Below are positions 9,108 through 19,002 of a DNA stretch of 64,000 bases, piece by piece. Source of the DNA: Lysobacter sp. MMG2 (GTDB lineage Bacteria; Pseudomonadota; Gammaproteobacteria; Xanthomonadales; Xanthomonadaceae); the NCBI RefSeq assembly GCF_016735495.2, contig NZ_JAERQY020000004.1:340444-404443 (forward strand), read 5' to 3'. Every line of letters starts with the position of its first letter. Positions within the stretch are counted from its first letter, which is position 1. The position numbers and the translations under genes are program-made. The notes below the pieces were generated by a model that worked only from the letters and a program-made list of their open reading frames with translations, searched no databases and had not been told where the DNA came from.

Positions 9108-10526
9108 TCAGCCCGGCACGTCGCCCGGGCGCAGCTGCGCTTCGGTGTCGACGGTGAGCAGGCGATTCACGTCCTGCACGTCGGCGATGTCGAGCGTGCC
9201 GGCGGCCTGCTCCAGCAGCAGGCGGCTCTGCAGGTGGTTGTAGCGCGCGCGGGCGAAATTGAGCTGCGCGGCGAAGAGGTTGTTCTGGTTCTGCAGGACG
9301 TCCAGCACGGTGCGCGTACCGACTTCCAGGCCGACCTGCGAGGCGTCGTACGCGGCCTGTGCGGACACCAGCGCGAGGCGTCGAGCCTCGACTTCGCTGA
9401 TGCTCGCCACCAGCGTCTGGTAGGCGTTGCGCGTGTTGCGGACCAGGGCGCGCTTCTGCTGCTCCAGCTCGTCCTGTGCGACATCGCGGCGGGCCAGCGC
9501 CTGGCGCACGCCGGACTGCACGGCGCCACCGGAGAAGATCGGCACCGACAGGGTCAGGCCGACCGACGGACCGAAGTTGCGGCCGTCGATATCGCGCGTG
9601 GTGTCGAGCACGGTGCGCTCGCCCCAGGTCTCGCTGTCGCCATACGAACCGTTGAGGTACAGGCGCGGCCAATGGCCGGCGCGGGCGGTTTCGACGTCGG
9701 CCTCGGTGGACTGCACCTGCAGGTCCTTGGCACGCAGCGCGGGATTGTTCTCGATCGCGGTCGTCACCCAGTTCTCGACGCCGGTCGCTTCCGGCATCGC
9801 GGGCTGGTAGTCCTTCGGCAGACCCTTGATGTTGCGGATCTCCTGGCCGGTGATTTCGGCCAGCGCCTGGTAGGAATCCTCGACGGCGTTGCGGGCCAGG
9901 ATCGTGTTGGCGCGCGCGCTGTCGTACTGGGCGCGGGCTTCGTGCACGTCGGTGATCGGCGCCAGGCCGACTTCCAGTCGCTTGGAGGCGTAGTCGAACT
10001 GCTTCTTCAGCGCGGTTTCCGCGGCTTCGGCGGCGGCCAGCGATTCCAGCGCGATCAGCACGTTGAAGTACGCGGCCGAGGTGCGGGTGGTCAGGTCGTT
10101 GCCCGAGGCGGCGAGCTGGAAGTCCGCGGCCTGGCTCAGCGCCTTGGCACTCTTGTGGCGGGTGAAGTTGCCGCGGTCGTAGACCATCTGGCTCAGGTTC
10201 ACGCCGGTGCTGCGCGTGGTGCTTTCCGTGTCGCTGTCGCCGGTGTTGATCGAGCCGTCTGCATTGATCGAAGTATTGCCCCGGCTGTAGCTGCGACCCT
10301 TGGTGATCTGGGCGTTGCCATCGAGCTGCGGCAGCATCGCCGCACGCGTCTGCACCGCGCCTTCCTTGACCGCCAGGCGGTTGGATTCGGCGGCCGCGAG
10401 TTGCGGGTCGGCCTGGCGTGCCAGCTCATAGGTCTGCAGGAGGTCTTCGGCGGAGGCCGTGGCCGGCAACAGGGCCGACAGGCTCACGGCTGCAGCGAGG
10501 GCGATGACGAGCGGGCGGCGGATCAT
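9108..10526 (-). CDS. tolC: TolC family outer-membrane efflux/secretion channel
   Basis: A 472-residue TolC-type channel. The signal peptide ends at ATASA/EDLLQTYELA, followed by two tandem outer-membrane-efflux repeats. Repeat landmarks are the N-terminal DLLQTYELARQADPQL and the second-repeat LTLSVPIFSGGAVQSGVRQA and GTRTVLDVLQNQNNLF. Trimers form the outer-membrane exit duct for RND and ABC tripartite pumps and type I secretion. It lies 74 bp downstream of pcm on the same strand, a pairing I recall from Xanthomonas. It may serve the RND pair at 12189-16494, which lacks its own outer-membrane gene. Confidence 0.93.
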   Translation of the reverse strand: MIRRPLVIALAAAVSLSALLPATASAEDLLQTYELARQADPQLAAAESNRLAVKEGAVQTRAAMLPQLDGNAQITKGRSYSRGNTSINADGSINTGDSDTESTTRSTGVNLSQMVYDRGNFTRHKSAKALSQAADFQLAASGNDLTTRTSAAYFNVLIALESLAAAEAAETALKKQFDYASKRLEVGLAPITDVHEARAQYDSARANTILARNAVEDSYQALAEITGQEIRNIKGLPKDYQPAMPEATGVENWVTTAIENNPALRAKDLQVQSTEADVETARAGHWPRLYLNGSYGDSETWGERTVLDTTRDIDGRNFGPSVGLTLSVPIFSGGAVQSGVRQALARRDVAQDELEQQKRALVRNTRNAYQTLVASISEVEARRLALVSAQAAYDASQVGLEVGTRTVLDVLQNQNNLFAAQLNFARARYNHLQSRLLLEQAAGTLDIADVQDVNRLLTVDTEAQLRPGDVPG

Positions 10527-10600
10527 GCGAGGTCCTTATCCGTTTTGGCGTTCTTATGGAGCCGCCCGCGTACGTCAGGCAGGCGTATGGGGGTATCGCG

Positions 10601-11257
10601 TCAGAACTTGAACGTCGGGGCGGGGGCCGCACCGGCGAGGTAGGGAAGATAGGTTTCGAACAACGATTGGATGCGCGGAGCGTTGACATCGTTGCGCACC
10701 AGCACCGCTTCCATCGCCGGCGAACGGCCGCGCACCGCGAACAGGCGGCCGTCGGGCTGGAGCCAGTCGATGAAACGCTGCGGGATCGTGTCGACGGCAC
10801 CGGCGACCAGGATCGCGCTGAAGCGGCGATCGGTGATCCAGGTCAGCGCGTCGGCGACGATCACCTGGGCATTGTCCACGCCCTGCTCCGACAGCGAGGC
10901 GACGGTGGCCTTGGCCAGATCGGCATGGCGCTCCAGCGCGACGACTTCGCGCGCCAGGCGGCCGGCGCAGGCGGTGAGGTAGCCGCTGCCATCGCCGATG
11001 ACCAGCACTTCGTCCGAGGGATCCAGCGCCAGCGCCTGCAGCGCACGGCCCTGGACCACCGGCTTGATGGCGAACTCGCCGTGGCCCACCGGCAACGCCA
11101 GGTCGGCGTAGGCCAGGTTGCGGTGCTCCTGCGGGAGGAAGGCCTCGCGCGGCAACGTCGCCATCACGTCGAGCACGCGCGGATCGAGCACGTCCCAGGG
11201 ACGTACCTGCTGCTCGACCATCAACTCGCGTGCCTTGTTGTAATCCATGGGGTTCAT
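10601..11257 (-). CDS. pcm: Protein-L-isoaspartate O-methyltransferase family protein
   Basis: A 218-residue SAM-dependent methyltransferase of the PCMT family, which methylates isoaspartyl residues to start their repair. It shows the N-terminal MVEQQVRPWDVLDPRVLDVM helix, REAFLP, and the SAM loop VLVIGDGSGYLTAC. In canonical Pcm the loop reads EIGTGSGY; here it is VIGDGSGY, a variant common in proteobacterial tolC-linked paralogs, so true repair activity is likely but not certain. Two in-frame ATGs lie three codons apart; I chose the first, at 11257. The gene is upstream of tolC and probably co-transcribed with it. Confidence 0.85.
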   Translation of the reverse strand: MNPMDYNKARELMVEQQVRPWDVLDPRVLDVMATLPREAFLPQEHRNLAYADLALPVGHGEFAIKPVVQGRALQALALDPSDEVLVIGDGSGYLTACAGRLAREVVALERHADLAKATVASLSEQGVDNAQVIVADALTWITDRRFSAILVAGAVDTIPQRFIDWLQPDGRLFAVRGRSPAMEAVLVRNDVNAPRIQSLFETYLPYLAGAAPAPTFKF

Positions 11258-11384
11258 CGGGTGTTTCTCGCGCGGAAGACCGCGAATTGTACCGGGAATG
11301 CCACTACCGGCCGTCACGGGCGCGGCGCACAGGATGGCGTTGCGCCCCATGCAGACTGAGTGCCAGAAGTAACCGAGACGGATG

Positions 11385-12110
11385 TCATCGCCGCGACCGG
11401 CTCGCCGGCGCCGCGTGTTCGGGCGCGCGATCACGGACCTGATAGGCGCGCAGGAACAGGTCCACTGCCGAGGCCAGGTGCGCCCGGATTTCCTCCTCGC
11501 CGGGCCCGGGGCCGCCGAACACCAGACAGGAATGCGGTTCGCCCTTGAGCAGGCTGAAGAATTGGCCGGCCGCACGCGGCACGTCCTGGATGTCGAGCTC
11601 CCCGGCCGCGATGCGTCGCTCCAGCAGCGCAGCGAAATCTCCCTGCACGCGCAGCGGACCGGCTTCCCAGAACAGCTTGGGCAGGCCGGAATTGGCCATC
11701 TGCGGCGAGCACAGCATGCGGTGCCCGGCGACGGCTTCCGGCGCGGTCACCATGGAATAGAACGCCTGGGCGATCTCCATCAACCGTTCGCGCAGGGGCA
11801 TGTCGGGCGAGGGTTCAAACAGCGAGGACGGCAGGGACAGGTCGCAGTGCGACTCCACCGCGGCGAGGAACAACGCGTCCTTGTCGCCGAAGTGGCTGTA
11901 GACGGTCAGCTTGGAAACGCCGGCTTCGGCGGCGATCTGGTCCATGCTCGCGCCGTCGAATCCATGCTGAGTAAACATTCTTTTCGCCGCCTCCAGGATG
12001 GCGGCGCGCTTGCCCATGTCCTTCGGGCGGCCGGGGCCGGCCGCTTTGGGGGCCTTCGGCGGACTGGCGGCGCCCGAGCGGGGCGCGGCGGGCTGGCGAG
12101 AAACAGGCAT
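11385..12110 (-). CDS. TetR/AcrR family transcriptional regulator of the RND pump
   Basis: A 241-residue TetR-type repressor. After a proline- and alanine-rich N-terminal extension of about 30 residues, the helix-turn-helix is plain: ILEAAKRMFTQHGFDGASMD, then IAAEAGVSKLTVYSHFGDKD. The C-terminal half is a ligand-binding, dimerising domain of the AefR-like type. It is divergent from the RND adaptor with 78 bp between, containing a 14-bp inverted repeat that is a likely operator. By analogy with AcrR and similar regulators it should repress the pump and itself until a ligand binds. The ligand is unknown. Confidence 0.9.
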   Translation of the reverse strand: MPVSRQPAAPRSGAASPPKAPKAAGPGRPKDMGKRAAILEAAKRMFTQHGFDGASMDQIAAEAGVSKLTVYSHFGDKDALFLAAVESHCDLSLPSSLFEPSPDMPLRERLMEIAQAFYSMVTAPEAVAGHRMLCSPQMANSGLPKLFWEAGPLRVQGDFAALLERRIAAGELDIQDVPRAAGQFFSLLKGEPHSCLVFGGPGPGEEEIRAHLASAVDLFLRAYQVRDRAPEHAAPASRSRR

Positions 12111-12148
12111 GCTGGCAATACTAGACTAATGAGTTTGATATTTATACA

Positions 12149-12162
12149 GTACCCACAGGTAC
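12149..12162. promoter_or_regulatory. Candidate TetR operator in the divergent promoter region
   Basis: A perfect 5-bp inverted repeat with a 4-bp spacer (GTACC-CACA-GGTAC), in the A/T-rich 78-bp gap between the tetR gene and the RND adaptor. Promoter-like elements surround it (TTGATA at 12135-12140, TATACA at 12143-12148). Position and symmetry fit an operator for the divergent regulator; binding is inferred. Confidence 0.5.
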
Positions 12163-12188
12163 ATTAATTAACCGCAGGGACCCCCGCA

Positions 12189-13322
12189 ATGCGCAGTTCT
12201 TCCCCCGCTGCGTTCCGCCTGAGTGCATGGACGCTGGCCGGACTCCTTCCCTTGCTGCTCGGCGCCTGCGGGCGCGGAGGCGCTGTCGAAGAAGCCCCCA
12301 GGCCCGTACTGGTGACCCATCCGGTCGCCTCGGATCACACCGCCACCGCGTTTGCCGGTGATGTCCGTGCCCGCGAAGAGAGCCCGCTCTCGTTCCGCGT
12401 CGGCGGCAAGCTCGTACAGCGCAATGTCGATGTCGGCGATCACGTGCGCGCCGGCCAGGTGCTGGCGACCCTCGATCCCGGCGATCTGCAGGCGCAGGCC
12501 CGCGCCGCACAGGCGCAGCTCGCGGCCGCCGAAGCTGAACTCGGCCGTGCCCGCGCCGACCAGGCCCGCTTCGCCAAACTCGCCGGCGAGCAACTGGTGA
12601 GCAAGTCCACGCTCGACGCGCAGAATGCCGCCGCCACCGCCGCGCAGGGCCAGGTCAACGCCGCGCGTGCCGAACTCGACGTCGCGCGTAACCAGGCCGC
12701 CTATTCTCAACTGCGTGCCACGCGCGATGGCGTGATCGCCGGGCGCCAGGCCGAAGCCGGCCAGGTGGTCGCGGCCGGGCAATCGGTGTTCACGCTGGCC
12801 GCCGATGGCGTGCGCGAGGTGGCCTTCGCGCTGCCGGAAGGCATGGTCGCCAACGTCCGCGCGGGGCAGCCGGTGCAGGTCGAGGCCTGGTCACAGCCGG
12901 GCCGCCGCTGGAACGGCCGGATCCGCGAGATCTCGCCCGCCGCCGATCCCGCATCGCGCACCTTCGCCGCGCGCGTCACCGTCGATGCGCCGGCCGGTGC
13001 GATCGAACTGGGCCAGAGCGCACGCGTCTACCTGCCCACCAACGGCAACGGCGGATTGAGCGTGCCGATCGCCGCCCTGCAGCGCGAGAACGGCAAGGCT
13101 TCGGTGTTCGTCGTCGACATGAAGACCTCCACGGTCAGGCTGCGTCCGGTGCAGATCGGCGTGTACGGCGAGAACCGCGTGCCGGTGAAGGCCGGCATGG
13201 ACGCCAACGACTGGGTCGTCGCCGCCGGTGGCCATCTGCTGCGTGACGGGCAGAAAGTGCAGCCGGTCGATCGCGACAACCGTCCGGTCGCCGGCGCGGT
13301 CGCCGCCGCCGCCGAGCGCTGA
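12189..13322 (+). CDS. RND efflux periplasmic adaptor (membrane fusion) lipoprotein
   Basis: A 377-residue HlyD/AcrA-type adaptor. The N terminus is a lipoprotein signal with lipobox LLGAC, lipidated at C27, which anchors it to the inner membrane. The domain order is family-typical: barrel-sandwich half-motif SFRVGGKLVQRNVDVGDHVR, an alpha-helical hairpin rich in alanine and glutamine (residues about 95-160), the second half-motif LRATRDGVIAGRQAEAGQVV, and a beta-barrel with VAFALPEGMVANVRAGQPV. It bridges the RND permease and an outer-membrane channel. The permease follows after 7 bp, so they form an operon controlled by the divergent TetR gene. Confidence 0.93.
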   Translation: MRSSSPAAFRLSAWTLAGLLPLLLGACGRGGAVEEAPRPVLVTHPVASDHTATAFAGDVRAREESPLSFRVGGKLVQRNVDVGDHVRAGQVLATLDPGDLQAQARAAQAQLAAAEAELGRARADQARFAKLAGEQLVSKSTLDAQNAAATAAQGQVNAARAELDVARNQAAYSQLRATRDGVIAGRQAEAGQVVAAGQSVFTLAADGVREVAFALPEGMVANVRAGQPVQVEAWSQPGRRWNGRIREISPAADPASRTFAARVTVDAPAGAIELGQSARVYLPTNGNGGLSVPIAALQRENGKASVFVVDMKTSTVRLRPVQIGVYGENRVPVKAGMDANDWVVAAGGHLLRDGQKVQPVDRDNRPVAGAVAAAAER

Positions 13323-13329
13323 GGCCCGC

Positions 13330-16300
13330 ATGCGCTTCAACCTCTCCGAATGGGCGCTGCGCCACCGCAGCCTGATCGTCTACGCGATGCTGGTGATGGC
13401 GATCGCCGGTACGTTCTCGTACCTGCGCCTGGGCCGCAGCGAGGACCCGGCCTTCACCTTCAAGGCGATGGTGATCCGCACGATCTGGCCGGGCGCGACC
13501 GCCGAGGAAGTCTCGCGCCAGGTCACCGAGCGCATCGAAAAGAAGCTGATGGAGACCGGCCAGTACGAGTTCATCCGCTCGTACTCGCGCGCAGGCGAAT
13601 CGCAGGTGATCTTCGTCGCGAAGGACTCGCTGCGTTCGAAGGACATCCAGCCGCTGTGGTACCAGGTGCGCAAGAAGATCGGCGACATCCGGCCGACGCT
13701 GCCGGGCGACATCGTCGGCCCGTTCTTCAACGACGAGTTCGGCGACACCTTCGGCAACATCTACGCGCTCACCGGCAAGGGTTTCGACTACGCCGTGCTC
13801 AAGGACTACGCCGAGCGCGTGCAGCTGCAACTGCAGAAGCAGCCCGACGTGGGCAAGATCGAGCTGTTCGGCGTGCAGGACGAGAAGGTCTGGGTCGAGC
13901 TGTCGAACGTGAAGCTCGCGACCCTCGGTGTTCCGGCCGCTGCCGTGCAGCAGGCGCTGGACGAACAGAACGCGATGGTGCCGGCCGGATTCTTCGAAAC
14001 CGGCAGCACGCGCGTCGCGCTGCGCGTGGGCGGCAAGTTCAAGTCGGTCGAGGAGATCCGCGAGTTCCCGATCCGCGTGGGCGACCGCACGTTCCGTCTG
14101 GCCGACGTGGCCGATGTGAAGCGCGGCTTCTCCGACCCGCCGGCGCCGCGCATGCGCTTCATGGGCGAGGACGCGATCGGCATCGGCGTGGCGATGAAGG
14201 AGGGCGGCGACATCCTCAAGCTCGGCAAGCGGCTGGAGGTGGAGTTCGCCAACCTGCAGAAGACGCTGCCGGCCGGCATGGAACTGCGCAAGGTCGCCGA
14301 CCAGCCCGCGGCCGTGACCGAATCGGTCGGCGAGTTCATCCGCGTGCTGTCCGAAGCCGTCGCCATCGTGCTGCTGGTGAGCTTCTTCTCGCTCGGCCTG
14401 CGCACGGGCTTTGTCGTCGCGCTGTCGATCCCGCTGGTGCTGGCGATGACCTTCGCCGTGATGGACCTGTTCGGCGTGGGCCTGCACAAGATCTCGCTGG
14501 GCGCGCTGGTGCTGGCGCTGGGCCTGCTCGTGGACGACGCGATCATCGCGGTGGAGATGATGGCCATCAAGATGGAGCAGGGATTCAGCCGACTGAAGGC
14601 CGCGGCATTTGCGTGGGATTCCACCGCGTTCCCGATGCTCACCGGCACGCTCATCACGGCGGCCGGCTTCCTGCCGATCGCCACGGCGAAGTCGAGCACC
14701 GGCGAGTACACGCGTTCGCTGTTCGAAGTGGTGACGATCGCGCTGCTGGTGTCGTGGGTGGCGGCCGTTGCCTTCATCCCGTACCTGGGCGACAAGCTGC
14801 TGCCCGATTACGGTCATGCGGCCAAGCCGATGAAGCCCGGCTCGATTCCGCATCGTTGGCACGCTTTCCGCGAGCGCATCGCCAGCCGTTTCCCGGCACT
14901 GCACGATTACATCGCGCCCAAGCCGCCGATCGACGGCCACGCCCACGATCCCTACGCGACGAAGTTCTACGTGCACTTCCGCCAATGGGTGACGTTCTGT
15001 GTGCGCCGGCGCTGGCTGGTGATCGGCATCACCGTGGCGGCATTCGTCGCGTCGATCTTCATGTTCCGCTTCGTGCCGCAGCAGTTCTTCCCGGATTCCA
15101 CGCGTCCTGAACTGATGGTCGACATGGAACTGGCCGAAGGCAGCTCGCTGCGCGCGACCACCGAACAGGCGCAGCGCTTCGAGAAGATCCTCAAGGAACG
15201 CAAGGATCTGGCGAACTTCGTCGCCTACGTCGGCACCGGTTCGCCGCGTTACTACCTGCCGCTGGACCAGCAGCTGCCCGCGGCGAACTTCGCCCAGTTC
15301 GTGCTGACGCCGAAGGACCTGGAGTCGCGCGAGACGATCCGCCAGTGGCTGATCGACGATGTCTTCCAGCGTTTCCCCGAGCTGCAGATGCGTGTGACGC
15401 GACTGGAGAACGGACCGCCGGTGGGCTATCCGGTGCAGTTCCGCGTGTCGGGCGAGCACATCGACCAGGTGCGCCGCATCGCCTACCAGGCGCGCGAGAA
15501 GATCCGCGAGAACCCGCACGTGGTGAACGTCAACCTCGACTGGGACGAGCCGAACAAGGTCGTGCGCCTGGTCGTGGACCAGGAGCGCGCACGCGCGCTG
15601 GGCGTGAGCTCGGCGCGGCTGTCGCAGTTCCTGTCGAGCTCGCTGTCGGGTTCGCACATCAGCACCTACCGCGAAGGCAACGAGCTGATCGAGATGCTCC
15701 TGCGCGGCCCGGAGGAAGAACGTCTGCGCCTGGAAATGCTCGGCAGCCTGATGGTGCCGACCGAGAGCGGCAAGAGCGTGCCGCTGACGCAGATCGCCAC
15801 GCTCGATTACGGCTTCGAGGAAGGCATCATCTGGCATCGCGATCGCCAGCCGACGATGACCGTGCGCGCCGACATCTACGACGGCACGCAGCCGGCCACC
15901 GTGACCGCGCAGATCTCGCCGACGCTGGACGCGTTGCGCGCGCAGCTGCCGTACGGCTATTCGATCGACATCGGCGGCAGCGTGGAGGATTCCGCGCGCG
16001 GTCAGAAGTCGATCAACGCCGGCATGCCGCTGTTCGTGTTCGTGGTGTTCACGCTGCTGATGCTGCAGCTGCGCAGCTTCTCGCGCAGCTTCATGGTGCT
16101 GCTGACCGCGCCGCTGGGCTTGATCGGCGTGACGCTGTTCCTGCTGGTGTTCCGCGTGCCGTTCGGCTTCGTGGCGATGCTGGGCACGATCGCGCTGGCG
16201 GGCATGATCATGCGCAATTCGGTGATCCTGGTGGACCAGATCGAGCACGACATCGGTGAAGGCGCGGCGCCGTGGCAGGCGATCGTGGAAGCGACCGTGC

Positions 16301-16494
16301 GCCGCTTCCGGCCCATCGTGCTGACCGCACTCGCCGCGATCCTGGCGATGATCCCGCTTTCGCGCAGCGCCTTCTTCGGCCCGATGGCGGTGGCGATCAT
16401 GGGCGGACTGACGGTGGCGACGTTCCTGACGCTGCTGTTCCTGCCGGCGCTGTACGCGGCGTGGTTCCGCGTGAAGCCGCCGCAGGCGGCGTGA
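13330..16494 (+). CDS. RND family efflux permease
   Basis: A 1054-residue inner-membrane drug/proton antiporter of the RND superfamily. It shows two related halves, each with one transmembrane helix, a large periplasmic porter region and five more helices. The paired aspartates of the proton relay are visible in LLVDDAIIAVE (D402 and D403). The C-terminal half ends with LAGMIMRNSVILVDQI and FFGPMAVAIMGGLTVATFLT. It resembles hydrophobic/amphiphilic exporters more than metal exporters, but substrates cannot be read. No outer-membrane gene follows; tolC 3 kb away on the other strand may serve. A terminator lies just downstream. Confidence 0.93.
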   Translation: MRFNLSEWALRHRSLIVYAMLVMAIAGTFSYLRLGRSEDPAFTFKAMVIRTIWPGATAEEVSRQVTERIEKKLMETGQYEFIRSYSRAGESQVIFVAKDSLRSKDIQPLWYQVRKKIGDIRPTLPGDIVGPFFNDEFGDTFGNIYALTGKGFDYAVLKDYAERVQLQLQKQPDVGKIELFGVQDEKVWVELSNVKLATLGVPAAAVQQALDEQNAMVPAGFFETGSTRVALRVGGKFKSVEEIREFPIRVGDRTFRLADVADVKRGFSDPPAPRMRFMGEDAIGIGVAMKEGGDILKLGKRLEVEFANLQKTLPAGMELRKVADQPAAVTESVGEFIRVLSEAVAIVLLVSFFSLGLRTGFVVALSIPLVLAMTFAVMDLFGVGLHKISLGALVLALGLLVDDAIIAVEMMAIKMEQGFSRLKAAAFAWDSTAFPMLTGTLITAAGFLPIATAKSSTGEYTRSLFEVVTIALLVSWVAAVAFIPYLGDKLLPDYGHAAKPMKPGSIPHRWHAFRERIASRFPALHDYIAPKPPIDGHAHDPYATKFYVHFRQWVTFCVRRRWLVIGITVAAFVASIFMFRFVPQQFFPDSTRPELMVDMELAEGSSLRATTEQAQRFEKILKERKDLANFVAYVGTGSPRYYLPLDQQLPAANFAQFVLTPKDLESRETIRQWLIDDVFQRFPELQMRVTRLENGPPVGYPVQFRVSGEHIDQVRRIAYQAREKIRENPHVVNVNLDWDEPNKVVRLVVDQERARALGVSSARLSQFLSSSLSGSHISTYREGNELIEMLLRGPEEERLRLEMLGSLMVPTESGKSVPLTQIATLDYGFEEGIIWHRDRQPTMTVRADIYDGTQPATVTAQISPTLDALRAQLPYGYSIDIGGSVEDSARGQKSINAGMPLFVFVVFTLLMLQLRSFSRSFMVLLTAPLGLIGVTLFLLVFRVPFGFVAMLGTIALAGMIMRNSVILVDQIEHDIGEGAAPWQAIVEATVRRFRPIVLTALAAILAMIPLSRSAFFGPMAVAIMGGLTVATFLTLLFLPALYAAWFRVKPPQAA

Positions 16495-16510
16495 TCGCGG
16501 GCCGGCACGG

Positions 16511-16542
16511 CGAAAGGGCGCCTTGCAGCGCCCTTTCGTTTT
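16511..16542 (+). terminator. Terminator after the RND operon
   Basis: An 11-bp perfect stem (CGAAAGGGCGC and complement) with a CTTGCA loop followed by TTTT. It closes the adaptor-permease operon and abuts the stop codon of the convergent lipoprotein gene. Confidence 0.88.
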
Positions 16543-17152
16543 AGTGCTTGGGCGTGCCGCCCCACGGCGGAGGCGGGGCCGGGATGGGGTGCTTGAGGTC
16601 GAAACTGACCCGGAACTCGCGGCCCGGCCGCGCCAGTTCGTAGACGAAATGATCCTGCGGTTCGACCTCCATCGCCCAGACGTTGGCGACGGAGGTCGCG
16701 CGCTTCTCGCGTTCGAACAGCGCTTTCGACGCCGCGTCCGCCGGGAATTCCTGGCGCTGCGCCGTTCCCGCGTCGACGGTGTCGCCGCCGTACTGGCTCA
16801 ACGCGTCCTCGGTGCCGTCTTCGTGGCGATGGTCGTGCTTGAGCCGAAGGCCCGTCGCTGTGCGCGTCAATACCCAGGTGCGCGAGCGGTCGCCGCCGAC
16901 ATAGAACGGGATGCGGATCGTGTCGCCGCTGCATTCGCGCACGTGCATGATCAGCGGCTTGCCGGCGAAGGGATCGCCGGGTGTTGCGGGCCGGTCCACT
17001 TCGACGCGACCGGCGAAAGCCTGGCCGCATAGCGCGGCCACGCTCTGGAAGAAGGCATCCTGCGGCGCCACGTCCGACGAAGCCTCCGGCGTGGAGGTGC
17101 AGGCGGCGAGGCAGCAGGACAGTGCGATCAGCAGGGCTGGACGTGTGCTCAT
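16541..17152 (-). CDS. Predicted lipoprotein of unknown function
   Basis: A 203-residue exported protein. The N terminus is a lipoprotein signal peptide with lipobox LAAC and lipidation at C18. Two cysteines (in LCGQAF and RECSGD) could form a disulfide. The central part (VGGDRSRTWVLTRTATGLRLKHDHRHEDG) is beta-rich and reminiscent of small secreted xanthomonad proteins, but I do not recognise a named family. It ends in a proline/glycine-rich tail. It is convergent with the RND operon and 58 bp beyond the end of leuB on the same strand. Function unknown. Confidence 0.75.
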   Translation of the reverse strand: MSTRPALLIALSCCLAACTSTPEASSDVAPQDAFFQSVAALCGQAFAGRVEVDRPATPGDPFAGKPLIMHVRECSGDTIRIPFYVGGDRSRTWVLTRTATGLRLKHDHRHEDGTEDALSQYGGDTVDAGTAQRQEFPADAASKALFEREKRATSVANVWAMEVEPQDHFVYELARPGREFRVSFDLKHPIPAPPPPWGGTPKH

Positions 17153-17210
17153 GGGCGCACACGCTAGCCCGAAGCCCGTGCGCCGCGCAATGCGACGCCG
17201 GGTATCGCCC

Positions 17211-18387
<1,177 letters not shown>

Positions 18388-18398
<11 letters not shown>

Positions 18399-19002
18399 GT
18401 TGGAACTCCTGGTCCTGGCGTTGTTGTTCATGGCGCGAGGTTTCGAAACGGGTGATCGCGTCGTTCTGCTTCAGCAGATAGCCCAGCTGGTCCACGCCAT
18501 CCAGCAGGCAGGTCTGCGCGAACGCGTCCAGCGGGAAGTGCACGCGGCGACCGTCCGGCAGCGTGACGCTGCGCTGCGCCACGTCGATCCTCAGTTCCAC
18601 GCCGGGCTGGTCGAGAAGCGCATCGACGACGGACTCCTCCAGCACGATCGGAAGCAGGCCGTTCTTGAGCGCGTTGCTTCGGAAGATGTCGGCGATCTCG
18701 GCGCTGATGACCGCACGCAGCCCCAGGTCGGTGAGCGCCCACGGCGCGTGTTCGCGCGAAGAGCCGCAGCCGAAATTGCGGCCCGCGACGAGGATGCGTG
18801 CGCCGATGTTGTCCGTGCGGTTGAACGGGAAGGCCGGGTTCGGCGTGCCGTCGGCGAGCAGGCGCCAGTCGTTGAACGCGTGCTTGCCCAGCCCCTTGCG
18901 CTCGGTGGTGGTGAGGAAGCGGGCGGGGATGATCTGGTCGGTGTCTATGTTGCGCTCGCGCAGCACGACCGTGCGCGAGACGACCTCGGTAAGCGGCTGC
19001 AT
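18388..19002 (-). CDS. leuD: 3-isopropylmalate dehydratase small subunit
   Basis: A 204-residue small subunit of isopropylmalate isomerase. With LeuC it converts 2- to 3-isopropylmalate. It shows [13 protein letters not shown] near the N terminus and the swivel-domain substrate loop [17 protein letters not shown]. The start codon overlaps the leuC stop as TGATG, and the end overlaps leuB by 11 bp, so translation is likely coupled across the three genes. Length is normal for the proteobacterial form. Confidence 0.96.

Noticed and set aside
13135..16248. A 1037-codon open frame on the minus strand
   Set aside because: It is antisense to the RND permease. The translation is low complexity, rich in His, Arg, Gln and Ala, as expected for high-G+C shadow frames.
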